This document shows positions 1 through 6,995 of a stretch of DNA of 49,828 bases, piece by piece. The stretch lies in assembly GCA_947623745.1 (NCBI GenBank), contig CANQHN010000008.1:65387-115214 (forward strand), given 5' to 3'. Positions within the stretch are counted from its first letter, which is position 1, and each line of letters opens with the position of its first letter. Origin of the DNA: an uncultured Oscillospiraceae bacterium (lineage in GTDB: Bacteria; Bacillota; Clostridia; Oscillospirales; Oscillospiraceae). The position numbers and the translations under genes were made by a program. Below the pieces are notes generated by a model. It was not told the DNA's origin and made no database searches. It was given only the letters and a program-made list of their open reading frames with translations.

Positions 1-309
1 TACGAGCACTCCGAGGTATCTAAATCCCCATGCCTTCATAACCTCAAGTCCCTGGTCGATGTTTGAATTTAAAATCCATAAATATAAATGACTGTCGTCT
101 GCAGCGAGAGACGAGACGGGCATGTTTTTGATTCTCTCTAAGGCCATCAGGTCATAATGCCGGATGGCTCCGCCCCTACTACCACGTCCGGTCTGATTGC
201 GTACCCACGGGGGATCTGCCAAAATCGTATGGTATTTTATGGAAGGCGGAATATTCTCAGGCACCCGATAGTTCACCGGAGCCGTCCTTTCAATTATGTG
301 TTTCGACAT
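1..309 (-). CDS. MT-A70 family adenine-N6 DNA methyltransferase (N-terminal part, runs off the window)
   Basis: The reading frame is open from an ATG at 309 to the window edge, giving the first 103 residues. Seen: a DPPW catalytic motif at residues 32-35 (preceded by YHTILA), followed by a HYDLM segment and the hydrophobic DDSHLYLWILN strand, then GLEVMKAWGFRYLGVLV at the edge. This is the order expected for the MT-A70 family, which methylates adenine at N6 in DNA or RNA. A ribosome-binding site (GGAG) lies about 9 nt before the ATG. It is the last of several minus-strand genes. Orphan MT-A70 enzymes are common on phages and integrative elements, which fits the island setting. The target sequence and the C-terminus cannot be seen. 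Confidence 0.85.
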   Translation of the reverse strand, partial: MSKHIIERTAPVNYRVPENIPPSIKYHTILADPPWVRNQTGRGSRGGAIRHYDLMALERIKNMPVSSLAADDSHLYLWILNSNIDQGLEVMKAWGFRYLGVLV

Positions 310-388
310 CTATTTGCACTCCTTTCAAAAATGTGGTTTTGTTGCGTTTTCTCGTTTATACCATAGGTCGCTGAGATTCATACCTCAC

Positions 389-433
389 CAAATCGCAGGT
401 TTCGTGACACTGTGTCACAAAACTGGCGATTTG
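389..433. repeat. 45-nt imperfect palindrome between two minus-strand genes
   Basis: The outer arms CAAATCGC (389-396) and GCGATTTG (426-433) and the inner arms GTGACAC (404-410) and GTGTCAC (412-418) are all centred on base 411. There is no T-run after the stem on either strand, so it is more likely an operator or an mRNA hairpin than a terminator. It lies between the 131-codon gene and the MT-A70 gene. Confidence 0.6.
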
Positions 434-449
434 GTTCAAATTTGAGGCG

Positions 450-839
450 CTATCCGCGCATCCACTCATCTCCCCAGCCGTTTTCAAGGGGCCGGTTGGC
501 TGGCTTCTGCTGGGGCTGTGGCTGGCAACGGGAGATCTGCGCCATCTGCCAGAACGCGTCTTGGGCCAGCAAGTTCATCCGCAGTTCCTGCTCGGTGGAA
601 TGGAGCAGCGCCTCGGCGCGGGGGTCCGGCGACAGCTTGGCCGAGGCGGGGCTCTGCTTCTGAACAACAGCCGAAGCAGGCTTCTTCGTAGGAACTTTCA
701 CAGGTGTGGCTTTTTGGGATTTCACGATCTTCGCCTCCTTACGCGGCTTGAACACCTCGGCGTCCAGCCAGCATACCAAGCCGATCAGGGCGTTGGCTCC
801 GAGCAGGACGGCGATGACGATAAGGATCACATCCATCAT
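450..839 (-). CDS. Small membrane-anchored protein of unknown function
   Basis: About 129 residues. Seen: one N-terminal hydrophobic segment (VILIVIAVLLGANALIGLVC), then a basic, Lys/Pro/Ala-rich linker and a polar Gln/Pro-rich tail. It is therefore probably a single-pass membrane protein with its tail in the cytoplasm. I chose the ATG at 839, which overlaps the stop codon of the preceding gene (TGATG) and has GGGAGG about 8 nt upstream; a second ATG follows directly. The overlap suggests translational coupling with the 105-residue protein. No family is recognised; such short genes are typical cargo of integrative elements. Confidence 0.6.
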   Translation of the reverse strand: MMDVILIVIAVLLGANALIGLVCWLDAEVFKPRKEAKIVKSQKATPVKVPTKKPASAVVQKQSPASAKLSPDPRAEALLHSTEQELRMNLLAQDAFWQMAQISRCQPQPQQKPANRPLENGWGDEWMRG

Positions 840-1156
840 CACCACTCACCTCCCATCAGTTCCCGGACCACAGTGTAAGTGTAAGCCTTGGTAATGAGCC
901 TAAGCTCTTCGCGGCAACCGGGCACGCTCTGCCCAAAATGTGCCTCCGCCGCAGCCAGCATCGCCACATTGTTCATGGCCTGTGATGCCAGTGCTCCACG
1001 GAGCTTGCTGCGCATGGCAGAGAGTTCCGCCGCCGCATAGGTTCGCTCCGCCAAGGCATAGGTCTGCTCTGTGAGCAACGGTGCGCCTTTGGAATCGAGA
1101 ATCAATCCACGCGGAGTGGTGTCAAGGGTTTGAAGTTCATAAGTGTTGGTATCCAT
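839..1156 (-). CDS. Conserved hypothetical protein (105 aa), element-associated
   Basis: The start is the ATG at 1156, preceded by AAAGGAG at a good distance; the longer frame upstream has no ribosome-binding site. The protein begins MDTNTYELQTLDTTPRG and is rich in Ala, Glu and Leu in its middle, so it is probably an alpha-helical soluble protein. There is no signal peptide and no known motif. It overlaps the next gene by the TGATG junction and shares its transcript. A 16-bp perfect palindrome lies about 39 bp upstream of the ATG and three tandem 10-bp repeats lie further upstream, which makes a regulated promoter likely. Confidence 0.55.
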   Translation of the reverse strand: MDTNTYELQTLDTTPRGLILDSKGAPLLTEQTYALAERTYAAAELSAMRSKLRGALASQAMNNVAMLAAAEAHFGQSVPGCREELRLITKAYTYTVVRELMGGEW

Positions 1157-1194
1157 AATTGGCTCCTTTCTGAGTTGGGAAGTTTCTTGTGCCT

Positions 1195-1290
1195 CTACGA
1201 GCGCTCGTAGGTTTTTCTCTGACGTCGAGATGATTATAGAAGAAAAAACATGTTCCCAACGGGGAAGTCGGGAGAAGTCGGGAAAAGTCG
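1195..1290. promoter_or_regulatory. 16-bp perfect palindrome plus three tandem 10-bp repeats upstream of the 105-aa gene
   Basis: CTACGAGCGCTCGTAG at 1195-1210 is a perfect palindrome. Three contiguous decamers follow at 1261-1270, 1271-1280 and 1281-1290 (GGGGAAGTCG, GGAGAAGTCG, GGAAAAGTCG), each ending AAGTCG. Both lie in the leader or promoter of the minus-strand genes. A repressor site and a repeated, helically phased activator or Rep-like site are possible; which protein binds is not visible. Confidence 0.5.
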
Positions 1291-1315
1291 ATTGCCTACG
1301 ATTCTGTGCGTTGGC

Positions 1316-1348
1316 AAAAAGAAAACCCCTGTGCATATGCACAGGGGT
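1316..1348 (-). terminator. Rho-independent terminator of the 249-aa gene
   Basis: A perfect 24-bp palindrome (1325-1348, core CCCCTGTGCATATGCACAGGGG) is followed on the minus strand by TTTTCTTTTT. It lies 17 bp after the stop codon of the 249-residue gene. Confidence 0.85.
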
Positions 1349-1365
1349 AAATAGCCAGTTGCCGT

Positions 1366-2115
1366 TTATTTCGCTTCCCAGATAACAGTTGATCCTTTCC
1401 TATACGCGGAGGTGATCTCAACCTTTTCCGGAGTTACCACCATAGTGGTTTTCGCGGGGAAAAGATAGAGATAGTAATCCTCATCTATGTGCGCTCTTTC
1501 AGCAGCTTCATGGAGAATCCTGTCTGGGCCATAGTTGGTACCAAACATAACGAAATTGCCTCGGTTCAACTCAATATGAAGCTGAACACAGATTCCGTAC
1601 CAGAAGTTGAAGATTTCGTTTGTAGTGAATTCCTTATGCATGCTGGGCATCCCTTTAGCCAATTCCGTCTTATCAGTGAGTTGGATTGCGCCAGCCCACC
1701 AATCTGCCGCAGGAAATATACACGGCTCAAAGAATTTCTTGAAGCTCTCCTTGGTTTCCAGGGAGACGTCAGTGCGTCTGACGGGCCTCCAATTGAACGC
1801 TTTCGCGCACAGCTCCCTGACCTCGTCGGCAAACTCCTTATCTGTGACCGCGTCAATCACCTGAAGAACATATCTTGCTGACCGGACGATCTTTCGGCCA
1901 TCCGTCGCAGGGGCATCGGACCCTTCATACCGCTTCGCACGTCCGCATCGAAACTCGTCAAGCGCGAGTGCGATTGCCATAGCGACACCTGTGGGAACCA
2001 GCTCTTCGTTCATCTGTTCAGAAAGGAAATCGGCAAACAGATAAACTTCCTCCGGCATACCGGGGCATTTTTCTCTTGCCAGTTTAAGCCTTTCTTTTAC
2101 ATTAATAGCTTGCAT
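1366..2115 (-). CDS. Hypothetical protein (249 aa)
   Basis: Starts with ATG at 2115 after a very strong ribosome-binding site (AAGGAGGAGG). It is a soluble, mostly helical protein without signal peptide or membrane segment. Visible features are an acidic/aromatic C-terminal half with FGTNYGPDRILHEAAERAHID and a Trp-rich stretch (FPAADWWAGAIQL). I do not recognise a family. It is monocistronic: a terminator follows directly and a long hairpin lies in its 5' leader. Sited beside an MT-A70 gene and a NB-ARC gene, it is probably island cargo; a role in defence would be a guess. Confidence 0.55.
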   Translation of the reverse strand: MQAINVKERLKLAREKCPGMPEEVYLFADFLSEQMNEELVPTGVAMAIALALDEFRCGRAKRYEGSDAPATDGRKIVRSARYVLQVIDAVTDKEFADEVRELCAKAFNWRPVRRTDVSLETKESFKKFFEPCIFPAADWWAGAIQLTDKTELAKGMPSMHKEFTTNEIFNFWYGICVQLHIELNRGNFVMFGTNYGPDRILHEAAERAHIDEDYYLYLFPAKTTMVVTPEKVEITSAYRKGSTVIWEAK

Positions 2116-2150
2116 AGAACCTCCTCCTTAAGAATATAGTTATTCTCGCC

Positions 2151-2200
2151 ATTATCGGCGGGGCAGATGGCACCAAAACGCCCTCTGCTCCGCCGATAAT
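2151..2200 (-). promoter_or_regulatory. Long leader hairpin upstream of the 249-aa gene
   Basis: The arms ATTATCGGCGGGGCAGA (2151-2167) and TCTGCTCCGCCGATAAT (2184-2200) pair over 17 bp with one G-T position, with a 16-nt loop. It sits about 36 bp upstream of the ATG at 2115, next to the ribosome-binding site. There is no T-run. It may be an mRNA-stabilising or attenuating structure. The rest of 2201-2417 is AT-rich and I see no gene in it. Confidence 0.55.
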
Positions 2201-2417
2201 CCAGGAGGATACGACAACCTTTAATGTACTAAAGCATAATTGTACACTTTATACTATCATTATAGCACATATGCTTATTATTGTCAATATATTGTGTATA
2301 TAATCAAATCTTATACTATATATAGTGTTACAGCCACCCCTGTTTTCGCATTGAAAACGCGGAGAAAAAAGGTTATAATTTAATCAGCACTATCGGCATC
2401 AGTAAGGGGGTGTTTCT

Positions 2418-4625
2418 TTGTCGGAATATAGTATATTCGTGAAGGATATGGCCTATATCAGAACCGAAAAGGACTATGTGGGCGGGGTGCGCAACATCCT
2501 TAACGGCAATGGGAAAATAAGTGTTACAAACGAAGAAGCCAAAGCTTTCCTGATACATCTAACAATCAGCTCACTTGGAATAAGCAGTGGGTCCGATATC
2601 GTCCTATGCTCTTTTGGCCTGTTAGCAGGTTACGAAAGAATCGAGGGCGTGACCGGGCGGCGCATGAAATACATGGAAGAAAGCGGGTATCAAGGGAAAA
2701 AGACCACCAGTACAAAAGGCCGCTCTCCCGAAGAGAAAAGCAAAGATCTGATTGGGAAAGAGAACAATCTATATGAACGAATAGAACGAAATTGTTCACA
2801 GATTTCCGACATAGTGACCTTTTTTGAAGTGGCGAAGGATCGCTATCTTGAACCGAAGCCAAATCGCCGGGGTATCCGGCGGGTTATCTTGCCGAGGCCA
2901 TCTTACCAGACCGGAGTTCCAATGCCTTTGAACAACTTGCCGCTGGCAAATAGAGGCTTTATGGGGCGAGAGGATATTCTTGCTGCATTGGCAGAACAAT
3001 TCAAGACAGGTAGCAATATACAGCTTGTCTACGGCATGGGGGGCGTAGGCAAATCACAAATTGCGCTTCATTACGCGTATACTCATCTGAAAGACTACGA
3101 CACGGTGGCTTGGATAGATGCAACCAGCGCAATCACACTGCATAGTAGCTGCTTAGAGTTATTGCGGAGAATAGACCCGGCTCTAACCCCAGCAACCGAA
3201 GATGCCATACGCTCTATGTTTCTCTCCTATTTTGAGAGAGGGACAGATTGGCTTCTGATTTTTGATAATGCCGATTATCTGGATGGTGATACGGACGAAA
3301 GCATGGGAGCACGCGATTTGCTCGAAAGCTACCTGCCCAAAAACGCGGGACATATCCTCATTACTACCCGCTGTAACAGGGATTTTGCGAATGCCAATCG
3401 GGTAGCAATCAATGTGTTCACTCCAGAACTAGCGGTTGAATTTCTGGAAAAGAGAACAGGCCAGAAGCCGGACAAAGATGCCGGGCTCCTGGCTGAAAGA
3501 CTCGGATATCTCCCACTGGCGCTGGAATACGCCGGATCATACATCAAGCAGCACACTACATACAGCGGTTATCTTGAAATCTGGCAGGAATATGGTATGG
3601 AACTGTTTGATCAGGAGAATGCCGGGTATGCTGAGCAGACTGTACGAAAGGCGTTTCGCATCACACTGGACAAGCTGAAAAGTAAGTACTCCGGTTCAAG
3701 ACTAAGAAATGTGCTTGATTTCCTCCTGATATGCGCGGTGATGGATCTGGAGAGGTTGCCAATAGATGCCTTTGCTAAGGTCATGGCCGATGACACACTC
3801 GCCTCAGAAATAATGGACGACTTCACGTTAAAAGAGCATGTTGACAAACTTCTCAAGGATCAAATTCGACGCAATGAGCTGATTAGGATAGCTGCGGAGT
3901 ACTCACTGGTGGGATGGGATCGGCACGAGGTGACTATGCACCCGTTGCTCAGAACGATCATCCAAGACGAATTTCAAACTGATTCAGATAAATCTTGGGC
4001 CTATGCCTATTTTGACCATATCACACTCTCTAAAGAAATTTATGAACTGGATGGGAACGCAGAACTTGCGGAATTGTACACATGTGCAGATATTTGCCGT
4101 GAATTGAAAGCAATCCCCTTCATTTTGCAGGGGATCACGGTTGTCGCATATACAACGTATCCTCCGGACGGATACATTTGTTGGATGACGGACTTGTTCA
4201 ATGAAGATATGGCCATCGAGGTGACAGAAGATGGCCTGGTTGATCACTGTGAAGAAACATTGACATGGTTGTTTGGGTACTTGGATAAGTTATATAAGAT
4301 GCATGTGAGCATTTCTATGGAGGATGAAATACGCAGAAGTGAAAAAGAGCTTTTTGAATTCATCGCTCCACGGCTCTGCCACAACATCATTTACAGAACG
4401 CTCAATTTACCCGAAACGTATCAGCAGACTGGAAAGCGGTATTATTTGGGGTTTGCCCGCGCAGTCGCTCCGGTATTAACAGCTGTCAAAATCAAGGAAA
4501 ACAATGTGCTCAGATACTTTGATGACATAAACGAGGCCAAAATGAACATCCCTGGACTAATAGCGGATGAAAACGCAGATTGGCGAATCATTGCTCTGCC
4601 AGACGGCATGGAATATGAGGTGTAG
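2418..4625 (+). CDS. NB-ARC / STAND-type ATPase, possible anti-phage sensor
   Basis: 735 residues from a TTG start (AAGGGGGTG about 8 nt upstream); an ATG at 2448 is the alternative. Seen: a divergent N-terminal domain (1-165), the linker NRGFMGREDILAAL typical of NB-ARC proteins, Walker A GMGGVGKS (206-213), Walker B LLIFDNAD with Asp283, a sensor-like ILITTR strand and the LPLALEYAG motif (365-373). The C-terminal about 300 residues show no obvious TPR or WD repeats. STAND ATPases switch by ATP-driven oligomerisation, and bacterial members are often phage sensors whose N-terminal domain is the effector. The N-terminal domain here is not one I recognise. The defence role is inferred from the island and from the restriction operon 5 kb away. 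Confidence 0.8.
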   Translation: MSEYSIFVKDMAYIRTEKDYVGGVRNILNGNGKISVTNEEAKAFLIHLTISSLGISSGSDIVLCSFGLLAGYERIEGVTGRRMKYMEESGYQGKKTTSTKGRSPEEKSKDLIGKENNLYERIERNCSQISDIVTFFEVAKDRYLEPKPNRRGIRRVILPRPSYQTGVPMPLNNLPLANRGFMGREDILAALAEQFKTGSNIQLVYGMGGVGKSQIALHYAYTHLKDYDTVAWIDATSAITLHSSCLELLRRIDPALTPATEDAIRSMFLSYFERGTDWLLIFDNADYLDGDTDESMGARDLLESYLPKNAGHILITTRCNRDFANANRVAINVFTPELAVEFLEKRTGQKPDKDAGLLAERLGYLPLALEYAGSYIKQHTTYSGYLEIWQEYGMELFDQENAGYAEQTVRKAFRITLDKLKSKYSGSRLRNVLDFLLICAVMDLERLPIDAFAKVMADDTLASEIMDDFTLKEHVDKLLKDQIRRNELIRIAAEYSLVGWDRHEVTMHPLLRTIIQDEFQTDSDKSWAYAYFDHITLSKEIYELDGNAELAELYTCADICRELKAIPFILQGITVVAYTTYPPDGYICWMTDLFNEDMAIEVTEDGLVDHCEETLTWLFGYLDKLYKMHVSISMEDEIRRSEKELFEFIAPRLCHNIIYRTLNLPETYQQTGKRYYLGFARAVAPVLTAVKIKENNVLRYFDDINEAKMNIPGLIADENADWRIIALPDGMEYEV

Positions 4626-4695
4626 GCTACTCGATTATAGTTCGGTGCGCAGATCGGTGGGAGTTGTCACGTCTTCTAAATTGCTACAAAAACCA

Positions 4696-4723
4696 TTTGA
4701 AATTATCACACATGTGGTATAAT
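4696..4723 (+). promoter_or_regulatory. Predicted promoter for the structured element/surface-protein leader
   Basis: An extended -10 box TGGTATAAT (TATAAT at 4718-4723) with a TTTGAA/TTGAAA -35-like box at 4696-4702, spacing 15-16. Transcription would begin close to 4730, exactly at the base of the long hairpin that follows. Confidence 0.55.
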
Positions 4724-4729
4724 GAAAAG

Positions 4730-4840
4730 GCAACACTTAGTAAAATATTTAAACCCAGTCAATCTTCGTAAGTAGAAATGGCATCGCAAGGAACTTGGAT
4801 GCCTATGAAGATTGAATTTATAGGTTTTACTAAGTGTTGC
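4730..4840 (+). ncRNA. 111-nt long-hairpin element: possible small RNA, leader RNA, or MITE
   Basis: The perfect 16-bp outer arms GCAACACTTAGTAAAA (4730-4745) and TTTTACTAAGTGTTGC (4825-4840) enclose a second stem TCAATCTTC/GAAGATTGA and an apical hairpin GGCATC-G-CAAG-GAA-CTTG-GATGCC. A promoter ends 6 nt upstream, so it may be transcribed as a structured RNA. Its ends (GGCAACACTTA) also resemble the ends of the insertion sequence further right (GGTAACACTTA), so a non-autonomous MITE is an alternative. It does not show the conserved core of SRP RNA. It is not repeated upstream of the second surface-protein gene. Confidence 0.45.
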
Positions 4841-4843
4841 ACC

Positions 4844-4863
4844 CTTGCGGTGCCATTTTTGTT
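4844..4863 (+). promoter_or_regulatory. Leader motif shared with the second surface-protein gene
   Basis: CTTGCGGTGCCATTTTTGTT here matches GTTGCGGTGTCAATTTTGTA at 14525-14544 (16 of 20). Both lie 65-100 bp before the surface-protein starts, and both leaders also share a CAAAT-AATTAAGAGA stretch next to the ribosome-binding site. The hairpin CGGGGCG-AATAAT-CGCCCCG follows here at about 4873-4892. Confidence 0.45.
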
Positions 4864-4943
4864 AAAAAATGCGGGGCGAATAATCGCCCCGGGACCTTGG
4901 CGAAAATGACCTGCAGAACCAAATAAATTAAGAGAGGTAGGTC

Positions 4944-6761
4944 ATGAAAATAACCACAAATTTCATAAAGCAAACTAAGCGTCATCTCAGTGCCAGCGGC
5001 TCAATACTTCTCCCGTTGGCACTGAAATGGCGCTTAGTGGCTTTTATAGCAGGTGTGATACTGGCGGTGCTGGTAACGCCGTGTTTGGCTCCGCATATGG
5101 TCTCAGCTGCGTCCATTACTCTTACCGTGCCAAAAGAGCCGCTGACGTTCAGTATTACACCATCTGACGGTGGGACTTTCGGCAAAAGTGCTGCAGGAAC
5201 CATCAAAATTCAGACCGACGCACTAGCGGGGTATACGCTAAATATTAAGGCAAAGGATGGCAAGGCCGATCTCACCAACGAAGCGACTGATGACAAGATA
5301 TCACCTATCAGCGATAATGTTTCCGAAAATGATTTTACAAGTACAGCCGCCTATAATAATATGTGGGGATTCTCGTTTAACAAACAGGGTGCATCCAGCA
5401 ACGTCTTTCATTCGATCCCTGGCGGTGCTGTTGGTGCTAAAATAGGCTCGACTGAAGTTCCCAATACCGCAGAGGACATCTATAATATCGTTCTGGGCGC
5501 ACGGGTTGATAACTCACTTGCAACTGGTGCATACTCTAATACTTTTATTGTGGTGGCCTCCGCAAACCCAGTGCCCTATAAAGTCAAATATGAGTCTAAT
5601 GCTGGCTCTGACTCAGTCAGTGGAATGCCTGGTAATAACACTAGCGCAACGACAAGCACGCAATCATTCGCTCTCCCATCAGAAGAGCCTGAACGAACTG
5701 GCTATGAGTTCATCGGCTGGTGCGATAAAACTACGGCCAAAGAGACTGGTGTTGATATCTGTCCGGATGGCACTTCCTACCAGTCCTCTGACACCTATAC
5801 GCTGTCTAAAAAAGACGAGGATGTCACTTTTTACGCTATGTGGGCTGAGGAATCTAATATCATGCAAAACTGGAAAGGATGTAGCGATTTACAAGAAAGT
5901 ACCGCTACCGAGAGCCACGAAGTGACACTTATAGATGCTAGAGATAACAGACCTTATTATGTCGCTAAACTAGCTGATGGTCACTGCTGGATGACAGAAG
6001 ATCTTGATTTGAATATTGAAAGCACAAAAACCTACACGGCCATGGATACAGACCTCGGCTATGCAACCGACGATGGACAAGGTGTCAACGAAACTGGAAC
6101 AGGTAAATATACATGGACGCCAGACAAATCGACCTATCGCACAGGCGACACAACATGGAATAAAACTAACGCTAACTCTAATCTCGATGTTACAAAAATC
6201 GGCGATTATATCGCACAGTCTTACGACCCTGGTGATATCTGCTGGAACGGAGTCATAACAACGGTCGACAACAGTGAAAGTAATAGCGTAACAAGTCGAT
6301 ACATTGTACCCTGCTCTAAGCATCAAGGTGCAAATGCTCATTACCACGTAGGCAATTATTATAATTTTGGCGCAGCGGTGGCTCAAAATAATACTAGCAG
6401 TAAACAGGATAATATGAGTGGCTACAGTACTTCTATCTGTCCAGCAGGATGGCAATTGCCAAATCCCTCAGGAGATAGGTCTGCCACCGAATTAAATAAC
6501 AATGCTAAAACGAAAGGATCTGAGATATTGGTAGGCACCTCCGGTAACATCCACTTAGCACCCTACTATTATCATTATAGTGGTTACTGGCACGGTTCTT
6601 ATTTTAGAAACGGTTACGCGAATTGGTACCGTACAGGTTTTGTTGGTAGTAAAACTGAAAGTAAAGCGGCGGCATATCTTGGCAGCAGCAAAGTCTGGAG
6701 TACCAATACCGGGTCTTTACGATGGGATGGTCTTTTGGTGCGCTGCGTGTCGCGTCAGTAG
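4944..6761 (+). CDS. Secreted/surface protein with InlB-like repeat and Fib_succ_major-type domain (copy 1)
   Basis: 605 residues, ATG start with AGAGAGGTA upstream. Seen: a basic N-terminus, one hydrophobic segment (about 30-50) acting as signal or anchor, a beta-rich domain (60-210), an InlB/Flg_new-like repeat with GYEFIGWCD and VTFYAMWAEES (about 245-300), then a Fibrobacter-succinogenes-major-paralogue-like domain (NWKGC, VAKLADGHCWM, STSICPAGWQLP, final LLVRCVSRQ) to the C-terminus, with spaced cysteines that could form disulphides. The protein at 14611-16479 has the same architecture and shares many blocks. In my recollection this style is typical of Candidatus Saccharibacteria surface proteins, not of Oscillospiraceae. 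Role probably adhesion or host contact. A 23-bp inverted repeat lies inside the first 31 codons. Confidence 0.75.
   Translation: MKITTNFIKQTKRHLSASGSILLPLALKWRLVAFIAGVILAVLVTPCLAPHMVSAASITLTVPKEPLTFSITPSDGGTFGKSAAGTIKIQTDALAGYTLNIKAKDGKADLTNEATDDKISPISDNVSENDFTSTAAYNNMWGFSFNKQGASSNVFHSIPGGAVGAKIGSTEVPNTAEDIYNIVLGARVDNSLATGAYSNTFIVVASANPVPYKVKYESNAGSDSVSGMPGNNTSATTSTQSFALPSEEPERTGYEFIGWCDKTTAKETGVDICPDGTSYQSSDTYTLSKKDEDVTFYAMWAEESNIMQNWKGCSDLQESTATESHEVTLIDARDNRPYYVAKLADGHCWMTEDLDLNIESTKTYTAMDTDLGYATDDGQGVNETGTGKYTWTPDKSTYRTGDTTWNKTNANSNLDVTKIGDYIAQSYDPGDICWNGVITTVDNSESNSVTSRYIVPCSKHQGANAHYHVGNYYNFGAAVAQNNTSSKQDNMSGYSTSICPAGWQLPNPSGDRSATELNNNAKTKGSEILVGTSGNIHLAPYYYHYSGYWHGSYFRNGYANWYRTGFVGSKTESKAAAYLGSSKVWSTNTGSLRWDGLLVRCVSRQ
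4977..5035 (+). repeat. Inverted repeat inside the coding start of surface protein 1
   Basis: Arms 4977-4999 and 5013-5035 (23 nt each) pair with three transition differences. The core is AGTGCCA/TGGCACT and the 13-nt loop contains TACTTCTC. It encodes the stretch from the basic N-terminus through LSASG to LPLALKW, just before the hydrophobic segment. The same structure is present at the same place in the second surface-protein gene. Confidence 0.75.
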
Positions 6762-6857
6762 TTCATTGGCTCCGTCCATAGCACAGTTGAACCTCCAGAG
6801 GCAAAGTTACAGCAGTTTCTGCTTCTGATGCATAACTCAAGCTTCTTTGAAAGAACA

Positions 6858-6891
6858 AGGTCACTTACCGTTGTGATGCGGCAAGTGGCCT
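6858..6891 (+). repeat. Hairpin downstream of surface protein 1
   Basis: AGGTCACTTACCG (6858-6870) and CGGCAAGTGGCCT (6879-6891) pair over 13 bp with two G-T/A-C positions. It lies about 100 bp after the stop codon without a clear T-run. It may be a weak terminator or a 3' stabiliser. Nothing else is visible between 6762 and the insertion sequence. Confidence 0.4.
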
Positions 6892-6995
6892 ATGTTGCCG
6901 AGCGCACGACACGGGGCCTTCCTCGTCGCGTTAGATAATAATTAAGTGTTACCATAGGTCCAAAATACTCGTAACCACTTTAGAGGTTTTTATTC

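Noticed and set aside
157-366. Plus-strand frame of 69 codons
   Set aside because: It is the shadow of the MT-A70 gene on the other strand, which has the DPPW motif and a ribosome-binding site.
4730-4840. SRP RNA or 6S RNA
   Set aside because: No SRP core with the GGAA-type loop and asymmetric bulge, and too short with no large central bubble for 6S RNA.
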